From NCBI GenBank assembly GCA_003427395.1, contig BFEA01000051.1, positions 3,817,740 through 3,839,746 on the forward strand: DNA of 22,007 nt, written 5' to 3'. Made by a program: the position numbers and the translations under genes. Shown piece after piece: positions 17,003 through 22,007 of this stretch; the stretch's first letter is position 1; each line of letters starts with the position of its first letter. The stretch comes from Chara braunii (Eukaryota; Streptophyta; Charophyceae; Charales; Characeae). Under the pieces are notes generated by a model. The model searched no databases, was not told the DNA's origin, and was given only the letters and a program-made list of their open reading frames with translations.

Positions 17003-17359
17003 ACACGCGGAAGGTTTGTCAACAGAGGCCGATGTAGGAGGTAAGAAAGAGAGACAATTATCTTCCACAAGGAAAAGCCAGTGCCTGGTTGTACAGGCCC
17101 GGTGCTCGCCACTCAATCTGCAAGAATGCACTATGCGAAACAAAAGGCAAAATAACAAATTAAACCAAGACAAACATTAAGGGCACACTGAAACCATTCA
17201 TTTTTCTCACTCTTCATTTAACTCCCCCTTCACCGTGCCTCTCACGTACAAGGCTAGCCACGTTGATGGAGAGCAGACAAACAAAGAACGATAAAGGGAA
17301 AGTAAGGGAAAGTATGGAGTGTGGAGTGAAGATGAAGGCAAAAGAATATAAGAAAAGGC
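17003..17359. other. No recognised feature; right flank of the fragment
   Basis: Downstream of the reverse transcriptase fragment the sequence does not resemble the other copy. A purine-rich stretch covers about 17263-17400. On the minus strand this is the 3' flank of the Josephin/RING frame, which stops at 17360. Confidence 0.3.
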
Positions 17360-18428
17360 TCAAGAATGAGTTTGTCCTTGACGATAGAGAGGACATACAT
17401 TGTAAGGATGAGCTGGATGAACACATGGAAGACCTAGTTGAGCATTCTCAGTGCAACAATTGCCACGACGGCTGGCATTGAGCATGCCCACCATACACCC
17501 CCGACAAATGGCATGTCGATTGCAGGTCAAAATGAAGGAAGAACGGTCACCACAAACGAGCATGCATTCAGTATAGCGCCCATGGCCGCAAAATGGACAT
17601 ACGGTGTCCGGATGCGGAGGGTGCCTGCAGTCGGGAACGGTGGGACAGTCCTCCGCACATATGGATGCAGAAACCATGTCATTGTCGGGATTGTGACAGA
17701 GACGATGGCGGCTACAGCCGAGTGTAACAGTGTTTGTGGTTGTGCAAAGGAGAAGGTCGCAGAATGTTGGTACATTGTTTTGCTGCAGCACGGGGCCAGA
17801 GGAATGATCTTCAACATAAAAGAGATTGCGGACGGTTTGTTGTGGCAAGAAAACAACATCGTTTTGTAAGAAATCAGTGACATCAGTCATGGCATGGACC
17901 ATGGTGTCGTTGTCCCACAACTCCCAGTGGTCAGAGGCATGTACAATGGCCATGTAATGGCCAGGGCCGTGCACAATGCAGGCAGAGATGTGGGATGGAG
18001 GATTAAACCACTCACCTACTCGAGCATTGTGTAGTTCAAGTTGGCGGTCCCTCATTGGTAGTTGTAGGACAACAATGGTAAAGCCTCCTTCGCTGGTATA
18101 ATTACAATCCTCTGGCTGTAGTTGGGGAAGATTAGCATCACGTTGAAGGGCGATTGCAAGGAAGTCTGATGGTGTATAAAACGGGTGGTGGAGAATGTGA
18201 AGATAGATATTAGTTATCATCGGACCACAGAGATTGCTGTAGTTGGGGAAGATTAACATCAAGTTGAAGGGCGATTGCAAGGAAGTCTGATGGTGTATAG
18301 AATGGGCGGTGGAGAATGTGAAGATAGATATTAGTTGCCATCAGACCACAAAGATTGGTGAAGTTCTCAGGCTGGTTTGTTGGATGCTGGCCAACAATTT
18401 GTAGATCACCCAGGTGGTGTTGCAAGCC
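17360..18428 (-). CDS. Josephin-like protease plus two RING-like modules (downstream part of the Penelope-like element)
   Basis: The 306-codon frame 18280-17360 has Cys18 in NLCGPMITNIYLH, then PFYTPSDFLAIALQRD, then GGFTIVVLQL, then His108 in GPGHYMAIV and Asp123/Asn124 in WELWDND. This Cys, His, Asn/Asp order and spacing match Josephin-type deubiquitinases (ataxin-3 family). Two Cys/His modules follow with matching spacing: C174-x4-C179-x9-C189-x2-H192-x2-C195 and C239-x3-C243-x9-C253-x2-H256-x2-C259-x2-C262. Each later carries C-x-HP-x-HP-x3-CP (218-229, 286-297). They resemble RING fingers. The true N-terminal copy (18425-18239, another frame) is in frame with the upstream linker after one TAG at 18429; a 121-bp duplication shifts the frame. 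No ATG is evident. OTU or another clan CA protease is the alternative. Confidence 0.5.
18118..18359 (-). repeat. 121-bp tandem duplication disrupting the Josephin-like frame
   Basis: Copies at 18118-18238 and 18239-18359, beginning GTAGTTGGGGAAGATTARCA, with roughly ten differences. 121 is not a multiple of three, so the duplicate both repeats the PFYTPSDFLAIALQ segment and shifts the frame. Confidence 0.9.
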
Positions 18429-18580
18429 CTAACCGTGTTGGGTTGTTTGCTGGTCAGTCATTTTCAGATCACCCATGTAGTCTGCAGGTGGTGGAGCACA
18501 AATTTGTGGTTCATCCGAACAATGCTGGTCAACCATTTGCAGATCCCCCATGTGGTCTACGCCTTGTGGGNTCANCTGCA
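18360..18580 (-). repeat. Three copies of a GDLQMVDQ-coding motif
   Basis: On the minus strand, MGDLQMVDQ, MGDLKMTDQ and LGDLQIVGQ recur at spacings of about 21-24 codons just upstream of the Josephin-like domain; on the plus strand they appear as TTTGCAGATCACCCATGT-like text. They could be short linear binding motifs or simply minisatellite growth. Ns at 18571 and 18575 lie beside the first copy. Confidence 0.7.
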
Positions 18581-19646
18581 ATCCGGGCAGATCATGTTCC
18601 AATCCTTCAACGTTTAGGGCTGCATCCTGAGTAGGGACTGTCCCTGGAGTCGGGAGTGTACTCTGGGCAGGGACCACATCATGTTGTACAGGTGAGTCAT
18701 GAATATCTAATGCCGCAGGGTATAAAACATGGTGTTGTGGCTGCCTGCAGGCAGATGGACTGTCTGCAGGAGGCGTAAGAGTGGATATTGCAATTTGAAA
18801 CAAAGGAACTGCAACAACCTGTGGAGGAGGCACATAGAGAATAGGGGCAGACAAAGAAACAGGTTGCTGATCCTCGGACAAGTGACAATGTCGCGGTTGT
18901 CGTCGACGATACACAACAAGAGGAGTAGTGGTGTTGCAAACATAAGATGAACTTGTCCCTACCAACGAAGGTGGAACAATGGGAACAATGGAAACTGGAG
19001 AGTCTGTTTGCAAGCGAGACTGTGGAGGAGATGGGGGTGGTGAGGAGGAACGCAGCCGTATGTGGCCAAGCACAGAAAGAGATGAGAGGGGGGTGGATTG
19101 GGCAAGCTCTCGAAATGAAGGACCTGAGTGTCGGAGAGATTGTGATGTTCTTTGCACTGGAGCTGCAGGAGAGGAAGCTGTAGCAGTAAAAACTACACTA
19201 GGGGGAATTACAGTTATGGAAACTGCTCTACTGAAAACTGCAGCAGTGGAAACCGCAGCAGCAGAAACTGCAGCAGCGAAAACTGCAGCAGTGGAAACTG
19301 GAGCAGTGGAAACCGCAGCAGTAGAAACTGCAGCAGTGGTAACTGCAGCAGTGGAAACTGCAGCAGTGGACACTGCAACAGTGGAAACCGCAACAGTGGA
19401 CGCTGCAGCTGTGAAAACTGCAGGAGTGGAAACTGCGGTAGCAGCAGATGAGCAAGCAGTGGCAGGAACAGGACGAGAGTGTTGTGGGGGCAAAGAAGAA
19501 ATTGGATGATACAAGGACCATCGCAGCATGCGTCGGAACCACTGAGAGAGACGCGTCACATGCGTAGGATAGCGACGTTGGCGGGAGCGCATGTAGCAGG
19601 TCCACTCCTTAGCAAGGGTTGGCGGGGAATGCCCACGCGAAAGCAT
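18429..19646 (-). CDS. Linker between reverse transcriptase and Josephin-like domain, with reverse transcriptase C-terminus
   Basis: Continues the reverse transcriptase in the -1/+2 frame. The first ~50 residues (MLSRGHSPPTLAKEWTCYMR, RYPTHVTRLSQWFRRML) look like the C-terminal thumb tail of Penelope-like polymerases, with helical, Arg-rich text and the R-YP element. Then come about 80 residues of Ala/Val/Ser/Thr pentapeptide repeats (STAAV), then a long Pro/Ser/Gln-rich, probably disordered region to a TAG at 18429-18431. After that stop the same frame opens straight into the Josephin-like segment. It therefore reads as the hinge of one polyprotein rather than a separate gene. No ATG is supported as an authentic start. 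Two Ns (18571, 18575) fall in it. Confidence 0.5.
   Translation of the reverse strand: MLSRGHSPPTLAKEWTCYMRSRQRRYPTHVTRLSQWFRRMLRWSLYHPISSLPPQHSRPVPATACSSAATAVSTPAVFTAAASTVAVSTVAVSTAAVSTAAVTTAAVSTAAVSTAPVSTAAVFAAAVSAAAVSTAAVFSRAVSITVIPPSVVFTATASSPAAPVQRTSQSLRHSGPSFRELAQSTPLSSLSVLGHIRLRSSSPPPSPPQSRLQTDSPVSIVPIVPPSLVGTSSSYVCNTTTPLVVYRRRQPRHCHLSEDQQPVSLSAPILYVPPPQVVAVPLFQIAISTLTPPADSPSACRQPQHHVLYPAALDIHDSPVQHDVVPAQSTLPTPGTVPTQDAALNVEGLEHDLPGLQXXPQGVDHMGDLQMVDQHCSDEPQICAPPPADYMGDLKMTDQQTTQHG
19205..19445 (-). repeat. 15-bp minisatellite encoding STAAV repeats
   Basis: About 16 units of GTGGAAACTGCAGCA (plus strand). 15 bp is five codons, so the array stays in frame on the minus strand as STAAV and variants (STAPV, AAAV, TTAAV). 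Confidence 0.9.
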
Positions 19647-20424
19647 GCGACGAGTAAGTGTTGTTGCGGCAGTTCGAAAGTCCTGCCCAAGTGTTACAGA
19701 TTTGTTGAAATGTGGTCAATTGCCCAGTGAACACACCAGCCGGTGATGGGAAGGGATGTTGGAGGTCGCATTTGGATAACGAATGACAGGGAAGTCCCAA
19801 GCAGCCACGATGCAAACCTAAAAAGGTACAGGAGTCATCTGTCGCTGTAGTCTCCTTCCACTCAAGCCCATAGTGCTTTGGTGGAGGAGGTAATTGTCCC
19901 CATGAAAGAACATCATCAATGAGGTGATAGGTGAAGGCATATTGCTGAGCGGCTTGAAGATCATGCTGACGAATGTCATCAACAAAGTGTGCTTCATCCC
20001 AATACAGCGTCAGATTAGAAATTTCTGGGCCAGCATTCGTTCCCATTGGAATACCGATAATTTGTTTGCGAAGCGTGCCATCTCTAGTGTACAGAAAAGT
20101 GCTTTGTACAACAAAGCGAAGATGTTGGAGAATCTGAGAAACGGAAAGGGTATCCGGGCCTGAATCAGTCGTCCATTGGCCACAACGAGGTCCTTGAATA
20201 ACCAGGTTGAGGGCAACGCAGCGTGAATGTGTGCGAGCATGTCGAAGGGCATAAGCATGAGCTTCATCAACAGCCTTTGCCACATTATTCAAAATGCGGT
20301 CATGAGGAAGGTCGGTGTACATTGTGGTAAAATCAACAGTTCGAGGAGAGAGGCCACGAAGAGACGATGCATTGTTTTTCAGGTCAATCGCCACTTCATC
20401 AGGACTCTGAACGGTCCAGCACCG
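19609..20424 (-). CDS. Penelope-like reverse transcriptase (5' truncated)
   Basis: Open from a stop at 20425-20427; a GTG at 20394 is only a nominal start. Numbering from that codon: motif A is RTVDFTTMYTDLPHDRIL, with Asp21 in the FD-SLYT-IPH box peculiar to Penelope-like elements; the motif B region is IIGIPMGTNAGPEISNL (residues 112-128); motif C is FTYHLIDDVLSW with Asp160 and Asp161; then WKETTATDDSCTFLGL, equivalent to the primer-grip FLD box. All three catalytic aspartates are kept. Fingers motifs upstream of A are absent, as expected from 5' truncation or loss. The C-terminal thumb continues in the neighbouring frame from 19646, so a frameshift lies at about 19610-19660. Such elements copy RNA into DNA at a nicked target or chromosome end. 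A telomerase catalytic subunit was considered and rejected. Confidence 0.8.
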   Translation of the reverse strand, partial: RCWTVQSPDEVAIDLKNNASSLRGLSPRTVDFTTMYTDLPHDRILNNVAKAVDEAHAYALRHARTHSRCVALNLVIQGPRCGQWTTDSGPDTLSVSQILQHLRFVVQSTFLYTRDGTLRKQIIGIPMGTNAGPEISNLTLYWDEAHFVDDIRQHDLQAAQQYAFTYHLIDDVLSWGQLPPPPKHYGLEWKETTATDDSCTFLGLHRGCLGLPCHSLSKCDLQHPFPSPAGVFTGQLTTFQQICNTWAGLSNCRNNTYSSHAFAWAFPANPC

Positions 20425-20457
20425 TCAAACACCAACCTGCTCTGTATCGCGATACTC

Positions 20458-20570
20458 TAAATCGCGGCACGATTCAGCTATGCCTAGATACATGTGCAGG
20501 GGGTCCGACAATTTAAGAACGCCGGACCCTCAAAAGCTACAAATTTTGACCTGAATCATGCCGCGATTTA
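20458..20570. repeat. 20-bp inverted repeat with nested hairpin
   Basis: TAAATCGCGGCACGATTCAG (20458-20477) pairs with CTGAATCATGCCGCGATTTA (20551-20570), one mismatch. Inside, GGGTCCG (20501-20507) pairs with CGGACCC (20523-20529). The 113-bp unit could be a small TIR element or a structured region just 5' of the reverse transcriptase remnant. Confidence 0.85.
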
Positions 20571-20666
20571 GCCGGTTTCAATTTCGTTCAAAAACTAAAA
20601 AATTCTCCGTTTTGATGAGATTGTTGTTTTATGTGCATTTTTCTGTTTCTGTTGCCGTTGATTCAG

Positions 20667-20820
20667 GAAGACAAAGCGATGGCCAATTTTGTCAGTGTGT
20701 TCCGATCCAAGTGCTCCTCTTGCATTCTGGCCCATGCGACGATGTGCATGCTTTGCGACGGAAGCAGGCGATCAACGCTCCAAGTCCCTTCCGTTGAGAA
20801 GCTGATGCCGCCACAGACAG
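20667..20820 (+). CDS. Candidate downstream exon of the TPR-SET gene (Cys-rich)
   Basis: A good acceptor (TTTTTCTGTTTCTGTTGCCG, then TTGATTCAG) precedes it and ACAG|GTACCA follows. In phase 0, exactly what the SET exon (ending 8980) needs, it is open: EDKAMANFVSVFRSKCSSC, then ILAHATMCMLCDGS, ending in phase 1. C-x2-C followed by C-x2-C is what SMYD-like proteins have soon after the SET start, where a zinc-binding MYND-like or cysteine cluster interrupts the domain. If correct, the intron is about 11.7 kb and holds the Ty3/gypsy and Penelope-like elements. It could instead be an exon of an unrelated gene or chance. Confidence 0.42.
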
Positions 20821-21230
20821 GTACCAGCTGGTCTATCATCCAACCTGCGGAAGTCTTTAATTGAACTTCTCACCAATTCTGGCTTTTTTTTTTCACGCCA
20901 GATGAGTCCTGGATGGACTATCAAACTTTTTGAAATCTTTCATTGTGATTCACCTCTTTCATTCTGCCTGAAGACATGCAACTGTACCGCTGAAACGTAG
21001 ATTTTTATCATTGCAATCTCTGGGCCTTGTTCTATATAAGTAATAAGCTGACAGCTTTCGGAGATAGTCCCTTGATAAATAGTAAATACAAATTTAACCC
21101 CCTTTAAACCCCTTTTTAGCCCCTGTAAATCTAATTTATACCCCCCTTCACCTCTCGATGGAAGCAGATGAAACGTACTGCTGTGAAGACGGAGAATTAA
21201 TAAGACAGAAGAATAACAAGCACAACAACC
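20821..21230. other. No recognised feature
   Basis: Intron-like AT-rich DNA with no domain-bearing frame. Confidence 0.4.
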
Positions 21231-21236
21231 ATGATG

Positions 21237-21290
21237 ATGGCGATGAAGAAGAAGAAGAAAGAAGAAGAAGAACAAGAAGGAAGAAGCTTA
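21237..21290 (+). repeat. (GAA)n-rich stretch
   Basis: GATGAAGAAGAAGAAGAAAG and similar. The surrounding 83-codon frame (21158-21409) is Glu/Arg/Lys-rich from this composition and is not called as a gene. Confidence 0.85.
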
Positions 21291-21367
21291 TTAGCAGGAA
21301 TGGGGACCACAACCACAGCCACTGTCTAGCAATGACAATGAAAAGCAACGAACTTTGTCTGTCTATA

Positions 21368-21660
21368 CTTGCCCGTGATAAGCAACCGGACTGCTGCCCC
21401 CCAGAATAAAAGGGGCTTGTGTTGAAAAAAAAAAAAAGAAAAAAAAAAAGAAAAGTAACACAACTCCCTGTTGCAGCTCCTCCCTTGTCAGGTGACTAGT
21501 CCCACAAGTGTAAGGCTGTTCCCCTTTCTCGTCTGATGTCCCCCCTTCTCTGGATGTACAAACATGCTTGCCGGTGATAAGCAACCGGACTGCTGGCCCC
21601 CGGAACAGAAAAGGCAATTGTGTTAAAAAAAAAAAAAAAAAAAGCAACACGACCTCCACA
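21368..21660 (+). repeat. Direct repeat, 199-bp offset, each copy with an internal poly-A
   Basis: CTTGCCCGTGATAAGCAACC (21368) and CTTGCCGGTGATAAGCAACC (21567). Both continue GGACTGCTG, a C-run, AAAAGG, TTGTGTT, a poly-A run and then AACACRAC. The length is about 95-105 bp each. The internal A-run suggests a retroposed or SINE-like unit, or a duplicated fragment. Confidence 0.8.
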
Positions 21661-21790
21661 ATGCTGATGATGACAACGATGGCTGATGATGATTATGGCA
21701 CAATCATGAGAACAATGATGAGTACAAGTTACATCAACAACAACAACTACCATCATCTTAACCATAACGACTAGAGAAAGATGTCGACGA

Positions 21791-21920
21791 TGAAGACATC
21801 GAAGACACAGACGACAAAGAAGAAGAAGATGATCGTTGGAGAAGAAAGAGAAAAATGAAGACAACGAAGACACCGACGACAAAGAAGAAGAAGATGATGG
21901 TTGGAGAAGAAAAAGAAGAA
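21791..21920 (+). repeat. 65-bp tandem duplication, GAA-rich
   Basis: TGAAGACATCGAAGACACAG (21791) and TGAAGACAACGAAGACACCG (21856); both continue through GACGACAAAGAAGAAG and GATGATSGTTGGAGAAGAAA. Confidence 0.85.
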
Positions 21921-22007
21921 GAAGAATGTGAAGAATGTGAAGAAGAAGAAAACTATAACCGAATTCTTTTTTATCTGGCATGAGTTTTGATCCACGAGCA
22001 TCTAAAG

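Noticed and set aside
17360-17700. GIY-YIG endonuclease after the reverse transcriptase
   Set aside because: Looked for because many Penelope-like elements have it; no GIY or YIG motif was seen in the linker or the Cys-rich tail.
17438-17869. 143-codon plus-strand frame
   Set aside because: It is the antisense of the Cys/His-module coding region; its regularity comes from the minus-strand gene.
20360-20400. Hammerhead ribozyme core on the minus strand (CTGATGA ... GAAA)
   Set aside because: The intervening bases do not form stem II and the sequence is coding for the reverse transcriptase. Another CTGATGA...GAAA at about 1205-1235 (minus) also lacks a stem.
19609-20424. Telomerase catalytic subunit
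   Set aside because: The motif A box with YT-LPH and the GIPMGTNAGPE box are Penelope-like; no telomerase-specific RNA-binding domain is present.
21158-21409. Acidic/basic 83-codon frame
   Set aside because: Dominated by the GAA repeat; no recognisable domain or conserved context.

Overview
The window looks like nuclear DNA of a plant-lineage eukaryote. It has long introns with GT/AG borders, degenerate CCCTAAA (plant-type telomere) arrays, a Ty3/gypsy chromovirus, tRNA-derived SINE heads, many short inverted-repeat elements and a great deal of low-complexity DNA. A large-genome streptophyte alga such as Chara would fit. That is inference from style and cannot be proven from the sequence. 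Three N positions (12181, 18571, 18575) and several exact or near-exact short tandem duplications mean assembly error must be kept in mind.

Plus strand, 1 to about 20.8 kb: pieces of one split gene encoding a TPR plus SET-domain (SMYD-like) protein. The supported exons are <1-430 (Ser-Pro linker, start of a TPR helix), 2151-2406 (TPR repeats), 4937-5114 (helical spacer), 8802-8980 (start of the SET domain) and, more tentatively, 20667-20820 (Cys-rich, joins in phase). Splice phases match at 430/2151, 5114/8802 and 8980/20667. In-frame stops at 2389 and 5063, a duplicated exon edge at 396-559 and a perfect in-frame 57-bp duplication in the SET exon suggest decay or assembly noise. The introns hold a 780-nt pyrimidine tract, SINE heads, foldback elements, minisatellites and G-rich arrays.

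9.1-15.4 kb: a foldback element (9108-9333) abuts an LTR-like repeat (9327-9520, second copy 15197-15393). Between the copies lies a decayed Ty3/gypsy element: gag tail with a broken zinc knuckle, protease, reverse transcriptase, RNase H, integrase and a chromodomain-like tail, broken by stops and frameshifts. A 722-bp hAT-like element (11969-12690) sits inside the reverse transcriptase, flanked by an imperfect 8-bp target duplication.

15.4-17.4 kb: hairpin-rich DNA, an 86-bp tandem duplication, simple repeats and a plus-strand fragment (16874-17002) of the reverse transcriptase that lies on the minus strand further right.

17.4-20.4 kb, minus strand: the most interesting unit. A Penelope-like reverse transcriptase (20424 to 19609) is followed, through a frameshift, by an Ala/Ser/Thr/Val-rich and Pro-rich linker (19646 to 18429). 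After a single TAG comes a Josephin-like cysteine-protease domain and two RING-like Cys/His modules (18428 to 17360). A 121-bp tandem duplication, one frameshift and one TAG are the only visible breaks in what may once have been a single polyprotein. I see no GIY-YIG endonuclease.

20.8-22.0 kb: GAA-rich and poly-A-rich DNA with two further direct duplications.
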